64,000 bases of DNA, taken from the NCBI GenBank assembly GCA_964478165.1, contig CAYZGU010000004.1, positions 87,659-151,658 on the forward strand. Reading direction: 5' to 3'. The notes beneath the pieces are model-generated. The model was not told the origin of the DNA and did not search any database. It saw only the letters and a program-made list of their open reading frames with translations. A program made the translations under genes and the position numbers. Origin of the DNA: CAYZGU01 sp964478165 (GTDB lineage: Bacteria > Poribacteria > WGA-4E > JAJDTR01). Positions 27,074 to 35,248 of the stretch are shown in pieces. The first letter of the stretch is position 1; every line of letters begins with the position of its first letter.

Positions 27074-28747
27074 ATGGAAAATATGGCGTTTCTTTTCAGA
27101 TTTTTATCCTGGATTATCTTCGTCGCTTACGGCATCGCGGTGTCTGCTCCGGCAGAAGTAAACGTTCAATTTGTGGATGTCACTGGAACAGCCGGTATCC
27201 AGTTTAAGCACGTGAATGGTGCTAGCGACCGAAAATATTACGTTGAAACTATGGGATCTGGTGCGGCTTTTCTCGACTACAACAACGATGGAAACCTAGA
27301 CCTGTATATTGTGAATAGTGCACCACTGCCGGGTTTTGTGGAGGATGTTTCTCCTACCAATCTTCTTTATCGCAATGATGGAAAAGGGAGATTTATAGAT
27401 ACCACTGTCGACGCTGGTGTGGGAGATACCGGTTATGGTATGGGTTGCGTTGCCGCGGACTATGATAACGATGGTGATGCGGATCTGTATGTTACCAATT
27501 TTGGCGTAAATCTGCTTTATCGCAATGACGGAGATGGAACTTTTTCGGACGTGACCGAGAATGCCGGTGTTGGAGGTGGTGAGAAATGGAGTACAAGTTG
27601 TGCTTTTGTGGACTATGATCGCGACGGTCATTTGGATCTTTATGTTGTTAATTACCTCAGCTATGAACTTGCGAAAGACAAAGACTGGTTCGACTGGCGA
27701 GGTGAGAAGACATATGGTAACCCACAGGTGTACGAAGGTATCTCCGACATACTCTATAGAAACAATGGAGATGCCACATTTACCGATGTCACCCGGCGCG
27801 CCGGCGTGTATAATGATGGTGGAAAAGGATTGGGGGTTACCTGCGGTGACTACGATAACGATGGCTACATTGACATCTATGTGGCGAACGATACGACACC
27901 GAATTTCCTATACCGTAACGTTGGTTCTGGACGCTTTGTGGACATCGGTCCTTTTGCCGGTGCAGCGTATAACGAACATGGTGTCGCGGAGGGAGGAATG
28001 GGTGTCGATTTTGGAGACTATAACAATGATGGTTCTCTGGACATCTTCGTTACTAATTATGCCTATGAAACAAACACCTTGTACCACAATACCTCAGACG
28101 GTGCGCTGAGTGACCTTACAGACACGGCGCATTTGGGGGATGTGAGTTTCTTGAAGGTGGCGTTCGGGACAAAGTTTTTTGACGCTGATAATGATGGGTT
28201 TTTAGATCTTTTTGTTGCCAACGGGCATCTTTACTCGACAATCGATTCTGAGTCAGACACTCTTGAATACGCTCAAGCAGATCTTTTTTTCCTGAACACA
28301 GGTCAATCGTCCTTCGTTGACATCTCTACACAATCGGGCGATTATTTTTCGGTGAAACGGGTCGGACGAGGTGCGGCTTTTGGTGACTATGATAATGATG
28401 GTGATACTGACATTTTTGTGGTCAATTTGAACCAAGCAGGGGTCTTGCTTCGCAACGAAGGTGGAAACAGAAACAATTGGCTGATGGTCAAGACCGTCGG
28501 CGTCAAGAGTAACCGAGATGGATGCGGAGCACGAATCAAAGTATCGACTAGTTGGGGCGTTCAAATTCGGGAAGTACAAGCAGGTTCTAGTTATCTGTCA
28601 GGACACGATTTGCGCTCCCTATTCGGACTGGGAAGTGCCACGAAAGTTAAACAGGTAGAAATCAGTTGGCCAAGTGGTCTGAAACAGAGGATCACGGATG
28701 TTGAGGCGAATCAGATTCTTGTTGTGACCGAAGGTGTTGACGGATAG
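27074..28747 (+). CDS. FG-GAP/VCBS repeat protein with ASPIC/UnbV domain (CRTAC1-like)
   Basis: From this ATG (GGAAAG upstream) the protein has 558 residues and a clean signal peptide, AFLFRFLSWIIFVAYGIAVS, cut near Ser-Ala-Pro-Ala. A longer frame from 26987 overlaps the permease stop by four bases and would bury the signal. Seven calcium-loop repeats are visible: DYNNDGNLDLYI, DYDNDGDADLYV, DYDRDGHLDLYV, DYDNDGYIDIYV, DYNNDGSLDIFV, DADNDGFLDLFV and DYDNDGDTDIFV. An ASPIC/UnbV domain (NWLMVKTVGVKSN, FGLGSATKVKQVEISWPSG) closes the protein. It should fold into a seven-bladed propeller outside the cytoplasm. Unlike the copy at 20635 it has no TPR tail. Its role in adhesion or glycan contact is an inference. 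Confidence 0.88.
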   Translation: MENMAFLFRFLSWIIFVAYGIAVSAPAEVNVQFVDVTGTAGIQFKHVNGASDRKYYVETMGSGAAFLDYNNDGNLDLYIVNSAPLPGFVEDVSPTNLLYRNDGKGRFIDTTVDAGVGDTGYGMGCVAADYDNDGDADLYVTNFGVNLLYRNDGDGTFSDVTENAGVGGGEKWSTSCAFVDYDRDGHLDLYVVNYLSYELAKDKDWFDWRGEKTYGNPQVYEGISDILYRNNGDATFTDVTRRAGVYNDGGKGLGVTCGDYDNDGYIDIYVANDTTPNFLYRNVGSGRFVDIGPFAGAAYNEHGVAEGGMGVDFGDYNNDGSLDIFVTNYAYETNTLYHNTSDGALSDLTDTAHLGDVSFLKVAFGTKFFDADNDGFLDLFVANGHLYSTIDSESDTLEYAQADLFFLNTGQSSFVDISTQSGDYFSVKRVGRGAAFGDYDNDGDTDIFVVNLNQAGVLLRNEGGNRNNWLMVKTVGVKSNRDGCGARIKVSTSWGVQIREVQAGSSYLSGHDLRSLFGLGSATKVKQVEISWPSGLKQRITDVEANQILVVTEGVDG

Positions 28748-28810
28748 CTGCATTAGGCCTCAAGATGATGGGTTTGACAAACAGAATTTGGAATACTGAT
28801 GGAGGTTGCC

Positions 28811-29941
28811 ATGCACGTTGTCGCATCAGGCTGTGTTTATGAGGGTCATACTGCGCCCTTCCATCAGCGATCTTGTGCGTTTACAACCGTCTGCTTAATG
28901 GAGGACGGCACGATTATCGTCTCTGGTCGGTGGGGTAGTCAGCGCGATTCACTTGATGGACACCCCTGCATCTTCGCCAGTGTCGACTGCGGAAGTAGTT
29001 GGGAGATGCGGTATGATGGCCATGGACGAGGTGATTGGGAGGGCACTCGGGGCGAGATTAAGGGTTTGGCCAGTGCAGAATTGGTATCTGGTGAGCTGAT
29101 TGCGAGCGCGCTATGGGTTGATCGAAGTAATCCAGAACGGCCGTTTGTCAATCCAGAGACTCAAGGACTTCTGCCGATGCGGATTTTGCATACAATTTCA
29201 AGTGATGGAGGACGGAGTTGGGGGACGTTACGTCGGATGCATACGGAACCGCACACAGCTGCGTCACCCTGTTCGTCTTCCATCATCTCTCTTCCGGACG
29301 GTGTTCTGGCTCAGCCCTACGAGCACTGGAAGGAGTATGAGGACGCAACACCTGGCCGACCGGCCGCACGGCTACGGTTTTCGTATGACAACGGCGAGAC
29401 GTGGCCAGATTATACCACTGTCGCAGAACACCCTGACCACGCGCTAGCATATTGGGATCAGCGTATTGATTGTCATCCAGACTTCAATCAGTTGGTTGCC
29501 ATGTTCTGGACCCATGATTTTAGTGCGGGTGTAGATAGCGACGTACATATTGCATGGGGGTCGGCCGATGGACGTAACTGGTCTATCCCACGAAGTACCG
29601 GTTTACCGGGACAGCATTGTCAACCGTTGTCGCTTGGGGACGGCCGGCTGCTTGCGGTCTACACAAGTCGGTCTACTCCGCCTGGAATTGCCGCGTCCAT
29701 TAGCAACGACTCCGGTCGAACTTGGGATCGGTCGCAGGACCTCATGGTATACAATAGCACACAGGGTTCAGAATCTGGTAGTGGTAATGCTCGATCACAG
29801 GCAGAACTGTGGCATGATATGGAGCGGTGGAGGTTTGGCCATCCACGGGCGATTCGCTTGCCGAACGAAGAAGTGTTTGTGGTATTCGCCGCGGGCGGTG
29901 ATGTTGTTCAAAGTGTACAATGGGTCCGCATGGTGGTGTAA
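28811..29941 (+). CDS. Sialidase-like BNR-repeat protein (six-bladed propeller)
   Basis: The 376-residue protein carries four Asp-box motifs of the S-x-D-x-G-x-x-W type: SVDCGSSWEM, SSDGGRSWGTL, SYDNGETWPDY and SNDSGRTWDRS. These are the fold markers of sialidases (GH33 and relatives). No signal peptide is seen. GGAGGT lies directly before the ATG at 28811, so the in-frame ATG 12 bases upstream is less likely. I could not place the sialidase arginine triad or the Tyr-Glu pair with certainty, so exo-alpha-sialidase activity is not proven; many relatives act on other sugars. The permease gene that follows begins 65 bases after the stop. Confidence 0.75.
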   Translation: MHVVASGCVYEGHTAPFHQRSCAFTTVCLMEDGTIIVSGRWGSQRDSLDGHPCIFASVDCGSSWEMRYDGHGRGDWEGTRGEIKGLASAELVSGELIASALWVDRSNPERPFVNPETQGLLPMRILHTISSDGGRSWGTLRRMHTEPHTAASPCSSSIISLPDGVLAQPYEHWKEYEDATPGRPAARLRFSYDNGETWPDYTTVAEHPDHALAYWDQRIDCHPDFNQLVAMFWTHDFSAGVDSDVHIAWGSADGRNWSIPRSTGLPGQHCQPLSLGDGRLLAVYTSRSTPPGIAASISNDSGRTWDRSQDLMVYNSTQGSESGSGNARSQAELWHDMERWRFGHPRAIRLPNEEVFVVFAAGGDVVQSVQWVRMVV

Positions 29942-30006
29942 AAACGCTTTCCCTTTCTAGGGAATTCGGTTCTTATAACTGTATTCTGGATTCGCGTTTG
30001 GTAAGA

Positions 30007-30768
30007 ATGGAACTCATACATATTCCTGCTGTTGCAGTCTCTCTTGGTTTTGCCGCAGTGGTTCAAGGTGCCGCTGGGTTTGGCTTTATACTGTGTGCCA
30101 CGCCTTTGATTCTCTTGACAGGTATTCCTTTGCCTGTCGTCATTATCATGGTGGCAACTTGCTCTACTATGCAGGCAGCGTTGGGCACTCGAAAACTTGG
30201 CAAAGCGGTACCATGGCGTTTGTCATTGACTGCAACAGGTTCGCGTCTTCTCTCGGTGATAGTGGGTCTATGGCTTCTGAAGCAGTTGGTTAATTTGGAC
30301 ACAGACTATGTCAGGCTTGTGGTTGGGACCATCGTATGTTTGCTGGTTATCGTTAGATTGCTCTGGAATCCCCAGCCGGTGGATAAGACACGTTGGGACT
30401 GGGCTTTAGTTGCATTTTCTGTGAGTGGACTGCTCGCAGGACTTTTTGGTATGGGCGGCGTCCCCTTAGCTTTGTGGTCGTTGATGCACAACTGGTCGAC
30501 AGAGAAAACGCGTGGTTTTCTCCTCGGCGTGTTAGTCACCTCAATTCCAGTTCAGATTGCTTTTATGGGCGTGACGTTTGGTTTTGAGATTCTTTGGAAT
30601 ATCTTCATCGGCATCGCGTTTCTGCCAATCATCTATCTCGGATCTCGCGTAGGTCTGTCACTTGGGAATGGAATGTCCAGACGACGTTTTCGTCTGATGG
30701 TGGATTTGATGCTGTTGGGTATCGGTGGAAGCACTGTAGTAGGACCGGTGTTGAGGTATTTCCAGTGA
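30007..30768 (+). CDS. TauE/SafE-family anion permease
   Basis: A membrane protein of 253 residues with about eight hydrophobic segments. The two TauE repeats are marked by VVQGAAGFGFILCATPLILL and by SGLLAGLFGMGGVPLALW, the Gly-rich helices typical of the sulfite/organosulfonate exporter family. Homologues move sulfite, sulfoacetate or other small anions across the inner membrane. The ATG at 30007 is taken because the longer frame overlaps the sialidase-like gene by 22 bases and adds non-membrane residues. The sulfatase at 53.6 kb would release sulfate, but there is no direct link. The stop is 190 bases before the left end of the mobile cassette. Confidence 0.85.
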   Translation: MELIHIPAVAVSLGFAAVVQGAAGFGFILCATPLILLTGIPLPVVIIMVATCSTMQAALGTRKLGKAVPWRLSLTATGSRLLSVIVGLWLLKQLVNLDTDYVRLVVGTIVCLLVIVRLLWNPQPVDKTRWDWALVAFSVSGLLAGLFGMGGVPLALWSLMHNWSTEKTRGFLLGVLVTSIPVQIAFMGVTFGFEILWNIFIGIAFLPIIYLGSRVGLSLGNGMSRRRFRLMVDLMLLGIGGSTVVGPVLRYFQ

Positions 30769-30958
30769 ACGCTATCTAAAGATAGAGGGCCGTCACAACA
30801 GTCTTGGTTCTTGCGGTAAGTGCGATAGGGATAAATCAAATCCGCCGTGCGGAAGTATCACAAACTGGTCAGGGCTGATATTGTCAATTCTCCCGCATTG
30901 TATAATGCCTTGTTTTCTTAGTTGCGTTTAATCGTCATAGGGACTCCATGAATTGTGA

Positions 30959-31102
30959 CTAGGTTCTGTTGACATTTCAATATCGAGAAGACGAGAAACC
31001 CAGTTATTATCCGCTTCCCGACTGAAAACCGAGACTGCTTTTCCAAATTGCCCAAAGGCTTGTCGGGATTGACTTGGTTCACCAAATGTCAACAGAACCT
31101 AG
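30959..31102. mobile_element. MITE-like element with ends matching the IS
   Basis: About 136 bases bounded by perfect 15-bp inverted repeats, GTTCTGTTGACATTT on the left (30963-30977) and AAATGTCAACAGAAC on the right (31084-31098), with CTAG directly outside each end. It has no coding capacity. The same terminal repeat bounds the element at 33039-33866, so this is probably a non-autonomous derivative mobilised by that transposase. Its interior does not match the IS interior by eye. Confidence 0.8.
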
Positions 31103-31289
31103 TGTTTTTCGTGATTTTTACTTTCTTTATTAACCAATCTAAATTGGTATAATACTGAATAACTTGCTCGTAAGTTGCTGTTTCTAATTCACCATAAACT
31201 TCGAAATGAGCTTCAAAATTATAATTAGTTTTTTCATTTGAATTGTTGCAAGCCACTAACAAAGCAAATGAAACGGAAATTTTTTTCAT
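31101..31289 (-). pseudogene. Truncated lipoprotein gene (possible M14 peptidase N-terminus)
   Basis: Reading leftward, an ATG at 31289 begins KKISVSFALLVACNN, a lipoprotein signal with lipobox LVAC (Cys 14). The following FEAHFEVYGELETATYEQVI recalls the N-terminus of Bacteroidota M14 zinc carboxypeptidases, though this is a recollection and not a match I could test. The frame ends at 31089, just inside the MITE (last codons in its right inverted repeat), so the rest of the gene was lost when the element inserted or recombined. AT-rich codon use matches sulP and not the host flanks. It is divergently arranged with sulP. Confidence 0.55.
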
Positions 31290-31333
31290 CTCAAACATTT
31301 TAGTCCTCACTTTAACAAATATGGCAATAAGCA

Positions 31334-31364
31334 TTTGTGCATCGCCATATTAACCGTAAATTTG
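31334..31364 (+). promoter_or_regulatory. Bacteroidota-type promoter before sulP
   Basis: TTTG (31334-31337) and TAAATTTG (31357-31364) are separated by 19 bases. This matches the known Bacteroidota consensus TTTG-N(about 19)-TAnnTTTG, which is not a sigma-70 promoter of other phyla. It lies 18 bases before the sulP ATG, which has no Shine-Dalgarno sequence, also usual in Bacteroidota. Confidence 0.6.
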
Positions 31365-31382
31365 CAGTTTCAAAATAAAGCC

Positions 31383-32996
31383 ATGACAGAATTTATTAGA
31401 AAGCAAGCAGCGAATGCTAAAAATGATATTTTAAGTGGATTAACGGTAGCTTTAGCTTTGGTTCCAGAAGCTGTTGCATTTGCATTTGTTGCTGGAGTCG
31501 ATCCTTTAGTTGGTTTATATGCTGCATTCATGATTGGTCTTATAACATCAATCTTTGGTGGCCGCCCTGGAATGATTAGTGGAGCTACTGGAGCTTTAGC
31601 AGTTGTTATGGTAAGTTTGGTAGCCGAAGGAAATGCTATGGGAACCGAGGGCGAAAGTCTAGGGCTCTATTATTTGTTTGCTACAGTTATTTTAATGGGA
31701 ATCATTCAAATGTTAGCAGGTGTTTTTAAGTTAGGGAAGTTTGTTAGATTAATTCCACATCCTGTAATGATGGGCTTTGTAAATGGGTTGGCTATCGTAA
31801 TATTCTTATCGCAGTTAGGTATGTTTAAAGATGTAAACGGCGATTGGTTTATGGGGTCTAAAATGTGGATTATGATTGGTCTTATAGCTCTAACTATGGG
31901 TATTATGTTTGGATTACCTAAACTAACCAAAAAATTACCCGAAGCTTTAATTGCTATTTTAGTAGTTTCGGCTATTGTAATATTTGGAAATTTAGATGTA
32001 GCTACAGTAGGAAGCTTTATTCACGATGGTGGTGGAGAAGGTTTAAAAGGAGGTTTACCACAGTTTCAAACAGATATATTTAGTAAGGTGCCTTTTAGTT
32101 TGGAAACTCTATGGTTTATTGGGTCTTATGCTTTAATATTAGCTGCTATTGGGTTAATAGAGTCTTTAATGACACTTAATTTAATTGACGACTTAACCGA
32201 CTCCAGAGGTAATACTAATAAAGAATGTATGGCGCAAGGTGGCGCAAATATTATTACGGGTTTCTTTGGTGGTATGGGTGGTTGCGCTATGATTGGACAA
32301 TCTGTAATTAACATAAAAGGTGGCGGTAGAGGCAGACTTTCTGGTATTGTCGCTGCCTTGGCGTTATTAGGGTTTATTTTATTTGCTTCTGGGCTTATTG
32401 AGCAAGTACCTATTGCAGCCTTAGTAGGTGTTATGTTTATGGTGGTTATTGGTACGTTTGCATGGAGCAGTTTTAGAATTTTAAATAAAATACCATTAAG
32501 CGATGTTATTGTTTTAATAGCTGTTTCTGCGTTAACGGTTATTTTCGATTTGGCTATTGCGGTTATTGCAGGCGTTATTATTAGCGCACTGGTGTTCGCT
32601 TGGGAAAACGCGAAACGCATTAGAGCTAGAAAAAGAATGCGCGAAGATGGTACAAAAGTATACGAAATTTGGGGACCTTTATTTTTTGGCTCCATTATAG
32701 CTTTTAATGAAAAATTTGATATAAAGAATGATCCTGAAAATGTTGAAATTGATTTTGTGGAATCCAGAATAAGCGACCACTCTGCTTTAGAAGCTATTTT
32801 TAGTTTGGTTAATAATTATGAAGCTGAAGGTAAATCGATAAAGCTTAAGCATTTAAGTGAAGACTGTAAGATCTTGCTCTATAAATCAAATCCAAAATTT
32901 AGAAAAGTTATTGTTGAAGATATTGATGACCCACGTTATCATTTAGCCCAAAATCCTGAGGTTTTTACCAAAGGGCTTTCAGAATATAAGTTTTAG
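31383..32996 (+). CDS. SulP-family inorganic anion transporter (foreign, Bacteroidota-like)
   Basis: The 537-residue protein has the SulP plan: LSGLTVALALVPEAVAFAFVAGVDPLVGLYAAF at the start (first transport helices), GGRPGMISGATGALAVVM (the conserved pore region), SLMTLNLIDDLTDSRGN with the family acidic loop, then a C-terminal STAS domain (VYEIWGPLFFGSI, IDFVESRISDHSAL). Homologues carry sulfate, bicarbonate or chloride. I chose the ATG at 31383 because the longer frame adds non-family residues and overlaps the promoter. The gene is very AT-rich (leucine mostly TTA), lacks a ribosome site and has a Bacteroidota promoter, so recent transfer from a flavobacterium-like donor is likely. Whether the host can read this promoter is an open question. 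Confidence 0.9.
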   Translation: MTEFIRKQAANAKNDILSGLTVALALVPEAVAFAFVAGVDPLVGLYAAFMIGLITSIFGGRPGMISGATGALAVVMVSLVAEGNAMGTEGESLGLYYLFATVILMGIIQMLAGVFKLGKFVRLIPHPVMMGFVNGLAIVIFLSQLGMFKDVNGDWFMGSKMWIMIGLIALTMGIMFGLPKLTKKLPEALIAILVVSAIVIFGNLDVATVGSFIHDGGGEGLKGGLPQFQTDIFSKVPFSLETLWFIGSYALILAAIGLIESLMTLNLIDDLTDSRGNTNKECMAQGGANIITGFFGGMGGCAMIGQSVINIKGGGRGRLSGIVAALALLGFILFASGLIEQVPIAALVGVMFMVVIGTFAWSSFRILNKIPLSDVIVLIAVSALTVIFDLAIAVIAGVIISALVFAWENAKRIRARKRMREDGTKVYEIWGPLFFGSIIAFNEKFDIKNDPENVEIDFVESRISDHSALEAIFSLVNNYEAEGKSIKLKHLSEDCKILLYKSNPKFRKVIVEDIDDPRYHLAQNPEVFTKGLSEYKF

Positions 32997-33084
32997 TTTT
33001 TTGAAAAATGAAAAGTATTAGATTTAACTAATAAGTAGGTTCTGTTGACATTTAGATAAGAGGTATTGGCATAATAGAGATATT

Positions 33085-33852
33085 ATGCCAATACCACTAA
33101 CCTTACCCGATGAGCAATGGGAGAAGATATACCAATTTCTCCAAGGTCACCCCAATGTCTATGTAGGCGATGCAGATGAAACGCGTCGCTTCGTTGAAGG
33201 GGTGCTTTGGGTCACCCGTAGTGGTGCTCAGTGGCGACTTCTACCAGCCATCTATGGCAATTGGAATACCCTTTACAAGCGATTTGACCGCTGGTGCGAT
33301 AAGGGCATCTTCACACAGATGCCCTTATCGCCACTTTGCCGATGACCTCGATATGGAATCACTTATCCTCGATAGCACCATCATTCGGGCTCACCCCTGT
33401 GCCGCTGGCGCATTAAAAAAAACGGCGGCACAGAAAATCAAGCCTTAGGTCGCTCTCGAGGCGGATTCAGCACAAAAATTCACATCACTGTTGATGGATT
33501 GGGAAACCCACTCAGACTTCACCTCACCCCTGGTCAGAGCAGCGATATCACCCAGGCCGAGGCACTGATAATTGGATACAACAGCGAGAACGTGATTGGA
33601 GACAAGGGCTATGACTTGGACGATTTTGTCTCAGTCATTTTGGCCAATCAAGCGATAGCGGTGATACCACCTCGAAGGAATCGTGTGAAACAAAGAGACT
33701 ACAACACCCATTTATACAAAGAGAGACACCTCGTTGAATGTTTCATCAACAAGATTAAATGGTATCGTTGTATCTTCTCTCGCTTCGACAAATTAGCCGT
33801 ACGTTATTTTGGATTTCTCAACTTCGTCTCTGCCCTTATATGGCTCCGATGA
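33085..33852 (+). pseudogene. IS5-family transposase, read in two frames, probably disrupted
   Basis: The N-terminal part (LTLPDEQWEKIYQFL through DRWCDKGIFTQM) is a DUF4096 DNA-binding region. Frame 1 then stops at 33343-33345, but the correct continuation HFADDLDMESLILDSTIIRAH lies one base over, giving the first catalytic Asp. A second shift back to frame 1 occurs at eight A (33415-33422), after which GRSRGGFSTKIHITVDG, VIGDKGYD (second Asp) and ERHLVECFINKIK (Glu) follow. A -1 slip on the A run is a normal programmed event in two-ORF IS5 relatives. The first shift, which sits in a perfect hairpin, is probably a mutation. The element may therefore be dead in its present state. Confidence 0.7.
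33298..33329 (+). repeat. Perfect 13-bp hairpin inside the transposase gene
   Basis: GATAAGGGCATCT and AGATGCCCTTATC are exact inverse copies with loop TCACAC. The right arm contains the place where the reading frame must shift by one base to reach the catalytic domain. It could stimulate ribosome frameshifting or mark a template-switch mutation. Confidence 0.6.
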
Positions 33853-34091
33853 AATGTCAACAGAACCTAGTAACCAAAAGCGAATATTAATATCGCAGCT
33901 TAACGCATACAAAAAGTCCGAATGTGGCTGTCCAGCGCAGGAATGGCAGGTGAGGCACATTAAGGTTTCTAGCGGTCACAGAGCTTTTGTTCCTAACGGT
34001 TGATGAATCAGGGGAATGGTATAATCTGCTGATTTAAAGGCTGTGGACACATCTGAATCTCTAGTTGACATAGTACGTATGGAGAACAAAT

Positions 34092-35210
34092 ATGATCATT
34101 GACTCACATGTATATTGCTTTGAACCAGCGGATAGTCCACGCGGTTATAAGAATAGCGCAGAGCATCTCAGATGGGTACAAGCGGCGCATGCGACACATC
34201 ATCAGCCCGCGTTTCGGATTGGAGACCGATCTCGAGGGGCATCAGACGTTCTTGCACCGCATGGGCATGGGGATCTGTCCCAACTTCCCGATCTCAGATT
34301 TCGGATTAATCATCCGCGGGGTCGGGTGGTTTGGAATTATGAGGGGGACGAATACACAAAGCATTTTTATCCGCCAAATCTGCGAGGCTGCGAATTCACA
34401 CCGTTCAGTCTGAACTGCGAGATGGATTACGCGGGGGTGGACATGGCTCTTCTTCATACGGACCCAATGTTGGGTCGAGATAGCACTTATCAGATGGAGT
34501 GTTATCAACGGTTTCCGGACCGTCTTCGATCAATGGTACCAGTTGATGAATGGCGTATTCGCGATAATGTCGAGGCTGTCATTGACGAACTGACCAAGGC
34601 TGTTTGCGAGCACGGTTTGCACGCGATTAAGTTCAATTCATTGACTTACATGACAAGTCCCGACCCTTGGGATGATGGTTTCTATCGTCCATTCTGGGAA
34701 GCAGCGACTTCCCTTAATGTTCCCGTGTTTTTTACCCTTGGTTCGGGCCCCGAGGCATTGACTGGAAGACTTTCCGTGTCCCAACAAGTGGAAGGGTATC
34801 TTAATGAATTGCGCATTCTAACCTCCTGGATGGAGCGTTATCCGGATGCCGTCTGTAGTCTCACTCACGGTTTTCCGTGGCGCCTCTTCCTGGAAGGGGG
34901 TTGTATTACTCTTCCGGAGAGTATCTGGGAGCCATTCCAGAATCCCAATCTGAGTCTAGAAGTGTGTTTTCCGGTTCGGCTGGGCGATGTCTTCGATTTT
35001 CCGTATCGAGAGCTCTGGCCTACCCTAGAATCGATAATCGAACATATTGGCGCGGACCATCTCCTTTGGGGAACGGACATGCCCTTTCAGAATCGCTTCT
35101 GCACATATCGCCAGTCTCGCGATTGGATTGAGAAATATTGTACTTTCATTACTCAGGACGACTTAGCTCTGATTATGGGGGGGACGGCAGCAAGGATTCT
35201 AGGGATTTAG
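34092..35210 (+). CDS. Amidohydrolase family protein (Amidohydro_2-like)
   Basis: The 372-residue protein starts MIIDSHVYCFEP, where the usual HxH of this family is HVY, so the second strand-1 ligand is missing at that position. Later markers are present: DYAGVDMALLHTDPM, HAIKFNSLTYMTSP, a His in CSLTHGFPW and WGTDMPFQNRFC, which carries the final Asp. It thus looks like an Amidohydro_2 protein, possibly with a single-metal or altered site. GGAGAAC lies shortly before the ATG. It is the first host-type gene after the mobile cassette, about 220 bases from its edge, and it is not interrupted. Confidence 0.8.
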   Translation: MIIDSHVYCFEPADSPRGYKNSAEHLRWVQAAHATHHQPAFRIGDRSRGASDVLAPHGHGDLSQLPDLRFRINHPRGRVVWNYEGDEYTKHFYPPNLRGCEFTPFSLNCEMDYAGVDMALLHTDPMLGRDSTYQMECYQRFPDRLRSMVPVDEWRIRDNVEAVIDELTKAVCEHGLHAIKFNSLTYMTSPDPWDDGFYRPFWEAATSLNVPVFFTLGSGPEALTGRLSVSQQVEGYLNELRILTSWMERYPDAVCSLTHGFPWRLFLEGGCITLPESIWEPFQNPNLSLEVCFPVRLGDVFDFPYRELWPTLESIIEHIGADHLLWGTDMPFQNRFCTYRQSRDWIEKYCTFITQDDLALIMGGTAARILGI

Positions 35211-35248
35211 CCTGAGTTCCTGTGCTGGGAGTTCGGCTGCATTTGGCA

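Larger units (their letters stand above)
30959..33870. mobile_element. Composite IS/MITE cassette carrying sulP
   Basis: The unit is bounded on the left by a MITE-like element and on the right by an IS5-family element. Both share the terminal sequence GTTCTGTTGACATTT. CTAG is found at the outer left edge (30959-30962) and at the outer right edge (33867-33870), as expected for a 4-bp target duplication made by one insertion of the whole unit. The DNA between the elements is strikingly AT-rich (many TTA, AAA and ATT codons), unlike both flanks. The cargo is a truncated lipoprotein gene and a SulP gene. That the unit moved as one piece is inference; the shared ends and the composition break are directly visible. 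Confidence 0.7.
33035..33870 (+). mobile_element. IS5-family insertion sequence
   Basis: An element of about 828 bases (33039-33866) with 15-bp inverted repeats GTTCTGTTGACATTT and AAATGTCAACAGAAC. Its single transposase region has a DUF4096-type N-terminus and DDE parts. The flanks are GTAG on the left and CTAG on the right, so the element alone has no perfect duplication. The pair CTAG/CTAG is instead formed with the far end of the MITE at 30959. IS5-family members commonly target CTAG-like (YTAR) sites. Confidence 0.85.

Noticed and set aside
30769..30958. Terminator at CTATCTAAAGATAG after the TauE gene
   Set aside because: A six-base stem with a two-base loop and no T run is too weak.
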